Source: Lentilactobacillus buchneri
Lineage (GTDB): Bacteria > Bacillota > Bacilli > Lactobacillales > Lactobacillaceae
Length of the DNA: 64,000 nt
Direction: 5' to 3'
Assembly (NCBI RefSeq): GCF_018314255.1
Contig: NZ_CP073066.1
Span: 2,046,001-2,110,000 of the forward strand
The notes under the pieces are model-generated. The model saw only the letters and a program-made list of their open reading frames with translations, was not told the origin of the DNA and ran no database searches. Shown in pieces: positions 42,925 to 52,360 of the stretch (within the stretch, counting starts at the first letter, position 1; the number at the start of each line of letters is the position of its first letter). The position numbers and the translations under genes are program-made.

Positions 42925-44387
42925 GGTTCTACAATATCTGTTGTTGGTAATAGATTTTTATCTATTACTGATGACAGATTTTTTGTTTATCATTAGAATA
43001 AAAAAGCGGACATCTCCCGTCCGTTAACTTGCTCCCACCACAGAATTAAGTCAAGAAAGGAAATGCCCTATGTCAAATGATACTACGAAAATGTTGTTAG
43101 GAATAGATGATGAACACTTAATAATTGAGGAAGGACAAGTGGGTGATGATGGAGTGATTCGATTGGTGGGGTCCCTAAACTACACCCCCAAGGCATGCCG
43201 CAATTGTGGGATTATCAATGATCACCAAATTATTGGCTATGGTTGGCGGAAGACCACCATTAGATTCGCAAAAACATTGGGCAGCACCGTTATCCTGTGT
43301 CTCAATCGGCGAAACTTTCACTGTAAGGCTTGTCATACCAATTTCCTGGCGCAGACGAATGCGGTGCCGAAACACTGCACGATTTCAAATACGACCCGCA
43401 AACAATGCTTAGAAAAACTGACCGAACCGGTTTCGCTCAAACACATTGCCGATGAGTTATCCACTTCGGATTCATTCGTTGGTCGGCAGCTCTTGCGCGC
43501 TGAACGGGACTTTCAAACCAACTGGCACTATTTACCAAAAGTTCTCCTCATGGACGAAGTTAAAAGCACTAAGAGCGCCACCGACGCGATGAGCTTTGAA
43601 TTTATGGATGCGGAAACCCACGAATTGATCGACCTGTTACCCTTTAGGACCATCTATCAGCTTCAAAAGTATTTCCAGCATTACGACCAGGCTGCGCGAG
43701 AAAATGTGAAAATTATCGTCACCGATATGAACTATACCTATCCCAAATTGGTGGGGCAGATCTTTCCGAACGCCATCGTTGTCATCGATCCGTTCCACTT
43801 GGTTAACGCTTTAAATCGAGCTTTTAATAAGACGCGGGTGCGCCTCATGAAAACCCTGGCGACTTCCTCACGCGAGTATCACGCCCTAAAACGCTATTGG
43901 AAACTATTATTAACGCCGGAAAATCACCTCAACTACGAAGCTTTCCGTAAGTGGACAAACTTCCCTTATCCAGCGACTGCCACTGATGTGGTTGATGCTT
44001 TATTGGACATTGATCCCGAGCTCAAGCAAACTTACAACGTGATGAATCGGTTACGTGAAACCATCAAAAACCGTGATTGGCCCAACTATAATCAAGTATT
44101 CCATCACTTAGAGGGCTGCTCGGAAGAGATGTTGGCAACCCTCCAGACCCTAGCGACTCATCATGATGAAATTGGCAATACCTTTACTCACCATTACACC
44201 AACGGGCCCTTAGAAGGTTCAAACAACAAGATTAAAGTCATTAAACGCACTGGATTTGGTTACCGAAACTTCTTCAGATTCCGGCTAAGAGTGCTGTTCG
44301 CTTTTCGAGTTCATACAAAAAGAGCTCTAATCACCAAGTGATTAGAACTCCAATATTTTGTTCACCAACAACAGTTGACGAAGAACC
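42925..44387 (+). mobile_element. ISL3-family insertion sequence, copy 2 (1463 bp)
   Basis: Same length and, by eye, same sequence as 5627-7089 (constant offset 37298). Flanked by the 8-bp direct repeat AATATTTC (42917-42924, 44388-44395). It was inserted into the loop region of the glnPQ terminator. Perfect identity of the copies points to recent movement. Confidence 0.95.
43070..44341 (+). CDS. ISL3-family transposase (copy 2)
   Basis: 423 residues, identical to the transposase at 5772-7043: zinc-ribbon CRNCG / CKACH, DDE motifs LLMDEVKS, IVTDMNYTY, GPLEGSNNK. It points against the glnPQ operon. On the minus strand the hairpin at about 44317-44350, beside its stop codon, ends in TTTTTG and could stop transcripts arriving from glnQ. 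Confidence 0.95.
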   Translation: MSNDTTKMLLGIDDEHLIIEEGQVGDDGVIRLVGSLNYTPKACRNCGIINDHQIIGYGWRKTTIRFAKTLGSTVILCLNRRNFHCKACHTNFLAQTNAVPKHCTISNTTRKQCLEKLTEPVSLKHIADELSTSDSFVGRQLLRAERDFQTNWHYLPKVLLMDEVKSTKSATDAMSFEFMDAETHELIDLLPFRTIYQLQKYFQHYDQAARENVKIIVTDMNYTYPKLVGQIFPNAIVVIDPFHLVNALNRAFNKTRVRLMKTLATSSREYHALKRYWKLLLTPENHLNYEAFRKWTNFPYPATATDVVDALLDIDPELKQTYNVMNRLRETIKNRDWPNYNQVFHHLEGCSEEMLATLQTLATHHDEIGNTFTHHYTNGPLEGSNNKIKVIKRTGFGYRNFFRFRLRVLFAFRVHTKRALITK

Positions 44388-44428
44388 AATATTTCGTAAC
44401 GGGCTGATCAATTTAATCATCTAATCTA

Positions 44429-45166
44429 TTAGACGTTCAAAATTTTATTCAAGAAATCCTGTAATCGTTCATTCTGCGGGTGTTCAAAAATTTGTTCTGG
44501 GGTACCTTCTTCAAGGATTTGACCGTCATCTACAAACACGACCCGGTCGGCTACTTCCTTGGCAAATCCCATTTCGTGGGTAACCACGACCATTGTCATT
44601 CCTTGCTTGGCTAAGTCCTTCATAACTGCCAGAACATCGCCAACCATTTCGGGATCCAGTGCTGAGGTTGGTTCATCAAACAACATGATGTCTGGGTTCA
44701 TTGCCAATGCCCGCGCAATGGCGACTCGTTGCTGCTGACCACCGGACAATGATTGAACTGTCGCATCGAACTTCTCCTGTAAGCCAACGGTTTCCAGTAA
44801 CTTTTTAGCCTGAACTGCTGCCTGGTCCTTGGTTTCCTTTTTGAGTTCGACAGGAGCCAACATAATGTTTTCACCAACGGATAAGTTTTTGAACAAATTG
44901 AAATGCTGGAACACCATACCAATATTTTCCCGTACCGCGTTAATATCAACATCATTTCTGGCAATGTCGACATTGTCAATAACGATCGATCCAGAAGTTG
45001 GTTCCTCCAACTTATTCAGGTTGCGGAGAAGGGTACTCTTTCCAGATCCTGAAGGGCCGATGATAACGACCACTTCATTTTTTTGAACCGTTAGATTGAT
45101 GCCCTTGAGGACTTCATTGTCACCAAAGGTTTTGACTAAATTTGTGACTTTTACTTTTTCGCTCAT
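44429..45166 (-). CDS. glnQ: Glutamine-type ABC transporter ATPase GlnQ
   Basis: 245 residues with Walker [10 protein letters not shown], signature LSGGQQQR, Walker [14 protein letters not shown] and His switch VVTHEMG. Cytoplasmic partner of GlnP: its ATG overlaps the glnP stop by four bases. GAACTAAGGT before the ATG supplies the ribosome site. After the stop, the operon terminator is interrupted by ISL3 copy 2. Confidence 0.95.
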   Translation of the reverse strand: MSEKVKVTNLVKTFGDNEVLKGINLTVQKNEVVVIIGPSGSGKSTLLRNLNKLEEPTSGSIVIDNVDIARNDVDINAVRENIGMVFQHFNLFKNLSVGENIMLAPVELKKETKDQAAVQAKKLLETVGLQEKFDATVQSLSGGQQQRVAIARALAMNPDIMLFDEPTSALDPEMVGDVLAVMKDLAKQGMTMVVVTHEMGFAKEVADRVVFVDDGQILEEGTPEQIFEHPQNERLQDFLNKILNV

Positions 45167-47310
45167 ACCTTAGTTCTCCTTTGTACCCAATTTGATAACC
45201 AAGTTAATACAGTAATAATAATCAGATAAATTGCGGCAACGATTGTCCAGACTTTGAATCCTTCCAAGTTTCTCGCAATAATAATTTTACCGGTCTGGGT
45301 CAATTCAAGCAAACCAATAATTGATAGGATTGACGTATCCTTCAAAGTAATAATGAATTGGTTAATAAACGACGGCACCATAATTCGAATCCCTTGTGGC
45401 AGGATAACTTTACGCATGGCTTTTCCAAACGGGAGCCCCAAACTTCTCGAGGCTTCCATTTGTCCGGGATCGACGGCTTGAATGCCGCCTTTGACAAACG
45501 CGGCGATATACGCACCTTCGTTAAAGGTCAGCGTCACGACCCCGGCGACAAAGGCAGGAATTTTTTGCCCCGTCAAACTCGGAATTCCAGTATAAATGAA
45601 CAGTGCCAAAACCAGCAGGGGCATTCCCCTAAACAGGTAAATCAACGTTGTCGAAGTTCCCTGACTGAATTTGTTAGGCACCACGCCCATCAATCCAACC
45701 AAAACACCGAAGATGGTTGCAAAGAAGATTGATACCACTGTCAGCCAAAGGGTTTCTTGCAGCCCTGACCATAGGGCACCTTTATTTTGCTTAATTAAGC
45801 CGATAAACGTCCGGTCTTCGGCGCTGTTGCCAGATGTCTTGGCAGCTGTCTTAATCTCATCAGCACCCAAATATTTGGCCTTAATGCTATCATATGTGCC
45901 GCTGGCCTTCAGATCTGCCAGTCCTTGGTTAAACGCCTGCAGAAGTGCTTGGTTATGACCTTTTTTAACCGCAAAGCCATATGGTGCATTTAATGCGGGC
46001 TTGGTGACAATCTTCAACTTGGTTCCTTGCTTGATTGCGTATTGCATAACTGGATGATCTTCAAAACAGGCAACTGAATTCCCGGTTGAGACATCTTGAT
46101 ACATATTGTTGGAATCATCGAATGTAACCACTTTAAAGCCGTATTTCTTTTTGATACTATTGGCATAATCGGCACCCGAGGTTCCGGTTTTAACCGCAAC
46201 CCGTTTACCTTTCAACTCTGACAATTTATGAATCTTGCTGTTCTTAGCAACAGCCATGACAACTCCAGAATTGAAGTACGGTTTGGAAAAGTCAAACTGA
46301 GCTTTCCGTTCGTTGGTGATTGACATTCCGGCAATCACACCATCCGCTTGACCAGACTCAACAGCTTGGACGGCCGCGTTGAATCCCAGGGCTTTAATTT
46401 TGACTTTAAAGCCTTGTTCGTTGGCAATAGCTCGAATTAAATCCATGTCAATTCCGACGTATTTGTTATTCTTGTTGGCAAATTCAAACGGGGGAAAGGT
46501 AACATCAGTTCCAATAACGAAAGTTTTGCCTTTTACTTTGGAATTATTTGCGTTTCCCAGATACTTACCGACAATTTTGTCGTAAGTCCCATTCGCTTGA
46601 ATCTTTTTCAGGCCGGCATTGAATTTCTTAATTAATGCCTTGTGAGTGCCCTTTTTAACACCAAACCCATACCAACCTTGGTTAGCAGGCTTGCTGGCAA
46701 TTTGAAGCTTTAAACCGTGTTTAATGCCATACTGGAGAACGGGTTGGTCGTCGAAACAAGCAACCGAGTTGCCGGTCGTGACGTCTTGATACATATTATC
46801 CGAATCATCGAACGTCACGGTCTTAAACCCATACTTCTTCTTCAAACTATTGGCATAATCCGCAGCGGCCGTTCCGGTTTTGAGAGCTACTTTTTTACCC
46901 TTAAGTTGTTTGAAACTGGTGATGTCACTGCCTTTTTTGACGGCCATGACCGCACCGGTCTTATAGTAGGGTGTTCCGAAATCAAACTTATCTTTTCGTT
47001 CCGGGGTGATCGTCATCCCGGCAATAATTCCGTCAAGCTGGCCGGATTGAACGGATTGCACCGCCGCGTTAAATCCAACCGGCTTAACATTGACTTTAAA
47101 GCCTTCCTCTTTGGCAATTGACTTGATAATGTCAATATCGATTCCGACGTATTTATTTTCCTTGTTGGCAAATTCAAATGGGGGATAAGTAACATCTGTC
47201 CCGATTTGGTACGTCTTAGCTTGTGCTTCGCTGCCTGGTAGCGCCAGACAGAACAAGATCGTGGCAAAAGCTGCCAGCAATCCGAAAGCCGTTAACACTT
47301 TGCGCTTCAT
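45163..47310 (-). CDS. glnP: GlnP, permease with two fused substrate-binding domains
   Basis: 715 residues: signal peptide (about 1-31, ending AQAKT), binding domain 1 (about 33-255, [14 protein letters not shown]), binding domain 2 (about 260-485, [14 protein letters not shown]), then a permease domain (about 505-715) with the EAA loop [22 protein letters not shown]. The two binding domains are near-duplicates. In Lactococcus the same design takes up glutamine, glutamate and asparagine with different affinity for each domain. AGGAGGAATAATTC precedes the ATG. glnQ overlaps its end. Confidence 0.95.
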   Translation of the reverse strand: MKRKVLTAFGLLAAFATILFCLALPGSEAQAKTYQIGTDVTYPPFEFANKENKYVGIDIDIIKSIAKEEGFKVNVKPVGFNAAVQSVQSGQLDGIIAGMTITPERKDKFDFGTPYYKTGAVMAVKKGSDITSFKQLKGKKVALKTGTAAADYANSLKKKYGFKTVTFDDSDNMYQDVTTGNSVACFDDQPVLQYGIKHGLKLQIASKPANQGWYGFGVKKGTHKALIKKFNAGLKKIQANGTYDKIVGKYLGNANNSKVKGKTFVIGTDVTFPPFEFANKNNKYVGIDMDLIRAIANEQGFKVKIKALGFNAAVQAVESGQADGVIAGMSITNERKAQFDFSKPYFNSGVVMAVAKNSKIHKLSELKGKRVAVKTGTSGADYANSIKKKYGFKVVTFDDSNNMYQDVSTGNSVACFEDHPVMQYAIKQGTKLKIVTKPALNAPYGFAVKKGHNQALLQAFNQGLADLKASGTYDSIKAKYLGADEIKTAAKTSGNSAEDRTFIGLIKQNKGALWSGLQETLWLTVVSIFFATIFGVLVGLMGVVPNKFSQGTSTTLIYLFRGMPLLVLALFIYTGIPSLTGQKIPAFVAGVVTLTFNEGAYIAAFVKGGIQAVDPGQMEASRSLGLPFGKAMRKVILPQGIRIMVPSFINQFIITLKDTSILSIIGLLELTQTGKIIIARNLEGFKVWTIVAAIYLIIITVLTWLSNWVQRRTKV

Positions 47311-47478
47311 GAATTATTCCTCCTAGACATATGTAATAAAACATAACATATAATAATGAGAACATAATACCAGAAATTTGTGAATCTGTATAGCATTAAC
47401 CAATTTGTGCAAACGGTGCCAAGCTTGCTGTGACATTGTAAAACACTGAGAATTGTTAATTTTAAATTAGAAAATGTG

Positions 47479-47507
47479 TTGACATTGATTTGGCAGTTTA
47501 TCATAAT
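47479..47507 (+). promoter_or_regulatory. Promoter of the aminotransferase gene
   Basis: -35 TTGACA (47479-47484), 17-base spacer, -10 CATAAT (47502-47507), about 65 bases before the TTG start. Confidence 0.6.
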
Positions 47508-47570
47508 AATCATTAAAATTCATTTAGCATTTTTATGATCATTTATACATACCACATTGGAGGAAATCAG

Positions 47571-48742
47571 TTGAAATTTGAAGAATCGAATGTATTACAG
47601 CAGTTGCCGAAACAATTTTTTGCCGGTCTGGTCAAGAAGGTCAATGCTAAAGTAGCCACCGGTGCGGATGTCATCAACGGGGGAGGGGGAATCCGGATCA
47701 GCCGACTCCCGATTTTATTGTCAGATCCATGCAGGAGCAAACCGCCATACCTGCCAATCATAAATATTCGCAATTCAGAGGTGACCCGGAACTAAAGCGG
47801 GCAGCGGCCAACTTCTATCAACGTGAATATGGGGTCACTTTAGATCCTGATAAGGAAATCGCCATTCTCGGCGGTTCAAAAATTGGGTTGGTGGAACTAC
47901 CGTTTGCACTGCTGAACCCGGGGGACACAATGCTGCTGCCAGATCCCGGCTATCCCGATTACCTGTCCGGCGTTTCACTGGCACAAGTCAAACTGGAGCT
48001 GGTGACGCTGCGTGAACAAGACGACTTTTTGCCTGATTATCGGACCATTAAACCCGAAGTCGTGGATGCGGCTAAGCTGATGTATCTCAACTATCCTAAC
48101 AATCCATCCGGAGCTGTGGCCACGCCGGAATTCTATCAGCAGACGGTTAACTTTGCTAAGACCAACCATATTGGTGTGGTGCAGGATTTTGCTTACGGGG
48201 CGATTGGGTTTGACGGCCGAAAACCGGTCAGTTTCTTACAAACTCCAGGTGCCAAAGAAGTCGGAATTGAAATGAACACTTTCTCTAAATCCTATAATAT
48301 GGCTGGCTGGCGGATTGGGTTTGCGGCCGGGAACGCCGATATGATTGAAGCCATCAATCTGATTCAAGATCATTTATTCGTGAGTGTCTTCCCAGCCATC
48401 CAGAAAGCTGCCATTACGGCTTTGAATAGCGATCAGCAGTCCGTTCATGAGTTGGTTGCCCTCTATGAAAAACGCCGGAATCAATTTTTCAAGGCTGCTC
48501 GGGCAATTGGCTGGGAACCCTATCCATCCGGCGGTTCGTTTTATGCCTGGATGCCGGTTCCTGAGGGCTATACCAGCGAATCATTCGCCGATCTACTGCT
48601 GGATCAAGCAGCGGTGGCTGTCGCCCCTGGTAATGGTTTTGGCAAGGGCGGAGAAGGTTTCGTCCGGGTGGGCTTATTAATTGACGAGCCGCGATTTACC
48701 GAAGCTTGTCAGCGGATTGCCAAGCTGCATTTATTTGATTAG
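47571..48742 (+). pseudogene. MtnE-like PLP aminotransferase, one-base frameshift
   Basis: Class I/II aminotransferase close in pattern to methionine-salvage MtnE (N-terminus KFEESNVLQQLPKQFFAGLV). Start TTG 47571 follows GGAGG by 7 bases. The first frame is correct up to ADVIN, then reads GGGGG-A-GGGGG (47679-47689, 11 bases) where four codons (family pattern INLGQGNPDQPTP) would need 12; the true frame resumes at NPDQPTPDF. The rest is intact to 48742: PLP lysine in FSKSYNMAGWRIGF, Asn/Pro in YPNNPSGA. Otherwise full length (about 390 residues). Could be a real mutation or a sequencing error in the G run. Confidence 0.85.
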
Positions 48743-48786
48743 AGTTTACTAGCAACCTCGTTTTGCGCCTAAATGTTATCTAGCAG

Positions 48787-48905
48787 AACTGTGCGCCAAT
48801 AAGCAGCTTCCGGCCGTATAAGGGGATTACCCAAACATCCAAGTTCTGGATATTTGGGTAATCCCCTTATACTCTGGAAGCTAACCGCTTATTTGCCCAC
48901 GCTCG
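48787..48905 (-). repeat. Rod-hairpin element E3
   Basis: Read on the minus strand: GAGCGTGGGC, AATAAGC / GCTTATT, a four-base GGTT bulge on the 5' side, AGCTTCC / GGAAGCT, then a 20-bp perfect stem GTATAAGGGGATTACCCAAA and its complement, with a small ATCC / GGAT cap. Lies between convergent gene ends (aminotransferase and matrixin). Shares GGTT bulge and AGCTTC stem with E4. Confidence 0.85.
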
Positions 48906-48997
48906 TTTTCCTAAATCGTTAAAATTAGCCGTTCGCGCAGCTTTATTTTAGATAATCGTGGAACTCAAAGCCAAGCATCTTTGGCCTGCCTCCATAG

Positions 48998-50029
48998 TTA
49001 CCAGTAACCAAGAAGTTTGGTCAATTTTGCCCGATTCAAATCGCGATTGGTGATCGTGGCCATTTCGGTGCCGTCCAATCCATTGATGGATTTTTCGACC
49101 GGCTTCTGCCATGCATATTTGGCAATCATATTGCCGGCACTGGTCGCTGCATACATCAAGTCTGCCTGATAGCCGGTGTGGTCAAGCCCAAGGGTATGGC
49201 CAAGTTCATGTGCCAGGACACCATCCCAATATTGATCAATCGTAAATTTGGCAGCTAGACTGGGTTTGATATACCCCAGCGGATATTTGGCATCGTGATA
49301 GTGGGTTTTATCGATAAAAATTTGCCTGCTGTCGTAAAGACCATCCCAGCCTTCTTTTGTCCCGCTGCCAAATGAAATCTTTAAGGTATAGTGGCTTTGG
49401 CTTCCCATCTGAAAGACAGTTTCACCCAAGGCAGTATTCCATTTGTTCATGGCGTTTTGAACGTGCTGGTTCAATTCCGGATTGGCCACGTAAATCAACG
49501 CGTGATGATCCTTGAACATTGAGGTTGGCGAAAAATGAAAAACGTTATATGCCAAGTCAAAAACAGCTTCATGGGTTTCATAGTTCACCGGCTTCAGACT
49601 TAGGATAGTTTCATCCGGATTCATATCTGGGGCTGCATTAATCAATTTCATCAGCGACTTCTGAGACATTGCCACTTGCGTTTTGGTTAAATAGCCGTGC
49701 CAAATATACCCCGTTATTGTTTTGCTTTTATTGGCAACATAATAGTAGACTGCCGTTTTACCATTCGGTTTTCTGACGGTCACCCGTTTAGTAGCGTAGA
49801 AGATCGTTTCCGGATAATTTTTAGCGCTGTGAAGTTTTTGCGTTAGCGTTTTATCCCCATAAATAATCCCTTTGGCTGCTCGATAGGCTGTGCTTTTCTG
49901 GGGAGTGACCCGGACAATTTTTGCCGCTGTGGTTTTTGCATCAGCCGAGGTTGCGGCAACATCAATCATCAATGCTAACGAAAGCAGTCCGACTGCCAGC
50001 AACGTTAATTTTTTTACGACCCGACTCAT
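48998..50029 (-). CDS. Secreted matrixin-like zinc metalloprotease
   Basis: 343 residues: signal peptide (about 1-32, ending SADAK), an N-terminal region with SH3-like or surface-binding character, and a C-terminal metalloprotease domain with HELGHTLGLDH, the HExxHxxGxxH zinc motif of matrixins (about residues 275-285). Start ATG 50029 has GAGGAGG 9 bases upstream; the frame from 50065 overlaps that site. Probably exported; substrate unknown. Last gene before E3 on the minus strand. Confidence 0.8.
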   Translation of the reverse strand: MSRVVKKLTLLAVGLLSLALMIDVAATSADAKTTAAKIVRVTPQKSTAYRAAKGIIYGDKTLTQKLHSAKNYPETIFYATKRVTVRKPNGKTAVYYYVANKSKTITGYIWHGYLTKTQVAMSQKSLMKLINAAPDMNPDETILSLKPVNYETHEAVFDLAYNVFHFSPTSMFKDHHALIYVANPELNQHVQNAMNKWNTALGETVFQMGSQSHYTLKISFGSGTKEGWDGLYDSRQIFIDKTHYHDAKYPLGYIKPSLAAKFTIDQYWDGVLAHELGHTLGLDHTGYQADLMYAATSAGNMIAKYAWQKPVEKSINGLDGTEMATITNRDLNRAKLTKLLGYW

Positions 50030-50116
50030 TTGAACGTGCCTCCTCAAAGCTGCAAGTGTTTCCATTAATATACCATATCCGATTGATAATTTGCTACTTA
50101 TGGCCTTGGCAGGTTC

Positions 50117-50437
50117 TCAGAAGTTGTGACCGTGGATTTTATCAGTGGTAATCTCCGGCATTGGTTCTACCAGATGGGTCGTATCCCTGTATTCGATGCT
50201 TAGATGACTCATGTTTTTAAGGTCGGAGAGAACCTGCTGATATTTGTGGGGATCGTGAACCAACGCTAATAACTCATGTGAGCGGACCAACTTGGTTTTT
50301 AATTTCCGACTATAAATGAAGAAGTAATAGCGGTCATTAAAATGGTTGTCGACGATCACCAACCAGTATTGGTAGTTGGGAAGTCGCTTGAAGTATTGGT
50401 GGTACTTGTCAATTAGTTCTCTTGATTCTGCCAGCAT
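50117..50437 (-). CDS. Hypothetical protein encoded with the Y-family polymerase
   Basis: 106 residues, no signal or membrane segment, rich in Tyr, His and Lys (LPNYQYWLVIVDNHFNDRYYFF). GGAGG lies 8-9 bases before the ATG. It starts 26 bases after the stop of the polymerase gene at 50464 and so is likely in its SOS operon, similar to the small YolD/YqjX-type genes found beside UvrX-type polymerases. I cannot assign a family from sequence alone. Confidence 0.6.
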   Translation of the reverse strand: MLAESRELIDKYHQYFKRLPNYQYWLVIVDNHFNDRYYFFIYSRKLKTKLVRSHELLALVHDPHKYQQVLSDLKNMSHLSIEYRDTTHLVEPMPEITTDKIHGHNF

Positions 50438-50463
50438 GGTGAAGACCTCCTTGAGATAAATCG

Positions 50464-51756
50464 TTAAGCTTGATGACCGCCAACCAAACCGGCACGGTCG
50501 ATTGCAGTGCCGCCTTTGGTTTTGGACGAAGCTCTGATTAGTGCTTTGTAACCGTATTTTTTGCGGATAATGTCGATGGTTTGCTCCAATTTTTCCTTAT
50601 CCAAGGTAGTGATGGGATCCTCAAACAGGCTGAAGCGGGTTTCACGCTTTTTTGAAAGCCGATTGCAACGAACCCCGACGTTACGAACTGCGCTGCCGTC
50701 CCATTTACTTTCCAATAAATAGTGGACGGCATTGGCAATGCTTTTGGTTGAGTTGGTGGGTTCAACGTGCATTTGGGCTGAGAAGTGGGTTCGTCCCTGC
50801 TTGTCTGTGGTGGCCATCCCGATGAAAATACTGACGACTTCAGCGACGACGTTGTTTTTTCGCAGGCGGGTCGCGACTTGATCGGCAATTTCACCGAAAA
50901 CAGTTTTTAGATCACCCAATTCCGTGTAGTCGCGCATTAATACCTGTGAATTGCCGTAACCTTTATTGTCTGAACGGGGAAGATAACGCTTCTCAAGGTT
51001 GGAGTAGTCAATGCCCCACGCGTGGTAGTAAAGCTGTTCACCCATGACACCAAATTTCTTCTTTAACAGGTTAACGTCGGCGTGGGCCAGTTCTTTAATG
51101 GTATAAATGCCCAACTGATTGAGTTTGACGGCGGTGTGGCTGCCAATTCCCCACATATCGGCAAGATCTGGAATCTGCCAAATAGTATCGGGGACGTCGG
51201 CGTAGTCCCATTCGGCCTGCCAAGGCTCTTTTTTCTTGGCGGCGTTATCCAGGGCCAGTTTGGCCAGCAGGGGATTTTGTCCGATGCCAATCGTCGTGAC
51301 AATGCCGGTTGCTTTAAAAACTTTGTCTTGAATCAATTTGGCAATTTGGGCATTGGAACCAAATAATTTGTGGCTGTGGCTGACATCGATGAAGCTCTCA
51401 TCAATAGAATAGGGGAACCAGTGAATATCATCGGTAAACTGACGGTAGATGCGGTTGATTCGGTAGTTAAGGGCAACGTAATCGGCCATGTGCGGTTCCA
51501 CCATTTCGATATCCATCTGATCATTGACTTCAAATCGTCGAGTCCCCAGTTTGACACCAAAGTTTTTCTTGGTGTAGGGACTGGCAGCTAAAATGAGTCC
51601 ACCGGAGGATTCTTCGCGGCTCATGACGGCAATTTTGGTGGAAAGGGGATGCTCCCCGCGCTTGATGGCCTCAGTGGAGGCAAAAAAAGACTTGCAGTCA
51701 ATGCACATAATGTCGTGGCTGGGCAAAAGGCTGGGATTATCAAGAGGTGTTTGCAT
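50464..51756 (-). CDS. Y-family DNA polymerase (UvrX/ImpB type)
   Basis: Translesion polymerase of 430 residues. Palm motifs IMCIDCKSFFAS (about 16-27, first catalytic Asp) and YSIDESFIDV (second catalytic Asp-Glu pair), helix-hairpin-helix region (MWGIGSHTAVKLNQLG), and a C-terminal little-finger domain. Start ATG 51756 follows AGGTGAT; the ATG at 51810 lies within the promoter. A LexA-like box in its promoter predicts damage induction. Confidence 0.9.
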   Translation of the reverse strand: MQTPLDNPSLLPSHDIMCIDCKSFFASTEAIKRGEHPLSTKIAVMSREESSGGLILAASPYTKKNFGVKLGTRRFEVNDQMDIEMVEPHMADYVALNYRINRIYRQFTDDIHWFPYSIDESFIDVSHSHKLFGSNAQIAKLIQDKVFKATGIVTTIGIGQNPLLAKLALDNAAKKKEPWQAEWDYADVPDTIWQIPDLADMWGIGSHTAVKLNQLGIYTIKELAHADVNLLKKKFGVMGEQLYYHAWGIDYSNLEKRYLPRSDNKGYGNSQVLMRDYTELGDLKTVFGEIADQVATRLRKNNVVAEVVSIFIGMATTDKQGRTHFSAQMHVEPTNSTKSIANAVHYLLESKWDGSAVRNVGVRCNRLSKKRETRFSLFEDPITTLDKEKLEQTIDIIRKKYGYKALIRASSKTKGGTAIDRAGLVGGHQA

Positions 51757-51797
51757 AAGGATCACCTGCGATTGGAAAAGTTTTATTGAGTATCTAT

Positions 51798-51826
51798 ATA
51801 ATACGAACATTTGTTTGGTGTGTCAA
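51798..51826 (-). promoter_or_regulatory. SOS promoter with LexA-like box for the Y-polymerase
   Basis: Minus strand -35 TTGACA (51826-51821), 17-base spacer, -10 TATTAT (51803-51798). The spacer contains CAAACAAATGTTCG (51817-51804), differing at two positions from the Gram-positive LexA consensus CGAACATATGTTCG. A repressor bound here would block the promoter. Confidence 0.75.
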
Positions 51827-51834
51827 GAAGAACA

Positions 51835-51954
51835 GAGCGCGGACCAAGCCGGTTAGCTTCTGAGCATTTATGTAATCACGAGTGTTGATGCGGGTTGGGC
51901 ATCAATACTCGTGATTGGATAAAGCGGAGGAAGCTGGCTTGGGGAGCGCATTTT
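51835..51954 (+). repeat. Rod-hairpin element E4
   Basis: GCGC / GCGC, CCAAGCC / GGCTTGG, GGTTA-type 5' bulge, AGCTTC / GAAGCT, TTTAT / ATAAA, then an 18-bp stem AATCACGAGTGTTGATGC with its complement (one G-T). Preceded by AACAGAGCGCG and followed by GAGCGCATTTTGA. Directly adjoins E5 and begins 9 bases from the -35 of the SOS promoter. Confidence 0.85.
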
Positions 51955-51961
51955 GAAAACA

Positions 51962-52130
51962 GAGCGCGACGAGACCCGTTTAGGGCCCAGAACATAAGTG
52001 AGGAATGCCAATGATGAACGGTCTGGGTTCATCGTTGGCATTCCTCACTTATGTGGCCGGGCCCTGGGTCGTCGGAGCGCATTTTCAAGGCCGAAGGGAG
52101 CAGTAAATATAATAAGCGCAACAAACCTGG
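51962..52130 (+). repeat. Rod-hairpin element E5 with conserved 3' tail
   Basis: GCGC / GCGC, GAC-GA-GACCC / GGGTC-GTC, GTTTA 5' bulge, GGGCCC / GGGCCC, then a 28-bp stem (ACATAAGTGAGGAATGCCAA and on to GATGAAC / GTTCATC) with one wobble. A tail of about 45 bases (GGCCGAAGGGAGCAGTAAAT then ATAATAAGCGC) recurs in E6, E7 and E8. Confidence 0.85.
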
Positions 52131-52228
52131 TGGAAGCTAGCCCAAAATAACATGGGAAAAGGAAGTTGATTTATGTATAAGGAAATTGTATCTGGGTAGA
52201 ACTAACCCCAAAAAGATCAGTAACTCCA

Positions 52229-52274
52229 CAAAAAAGCGCCCCTCCCAAGTTTTCCGCCTTGAGAAGAGCCGCTT
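52229..52274 (-). terminator. Terminator of the hydratase gene
   Basis: On the minus strand AAGCGGCTC..CTCAAG pairs with CTTGGGAGGGGCGCTT, then six T; imperfect but well placed about 90 bases after the stop. Confidence 0.65.
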
Positions 52275-52360
52275 CAATTTCATTTTTATCAATTATCATC
52301 AATTTCATCAATATTTCAAAAATAATCAGACGCTAATTTGCTGCTTAAAAAATATCTGAG

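Noticed and set aside
46717..47121. 134-codon plus-strand frame opposite glnP
   Set aside because: It is the mirror of a strongly coding minus-strand gene with signal peptide and duplicated domain; no ribosome site.
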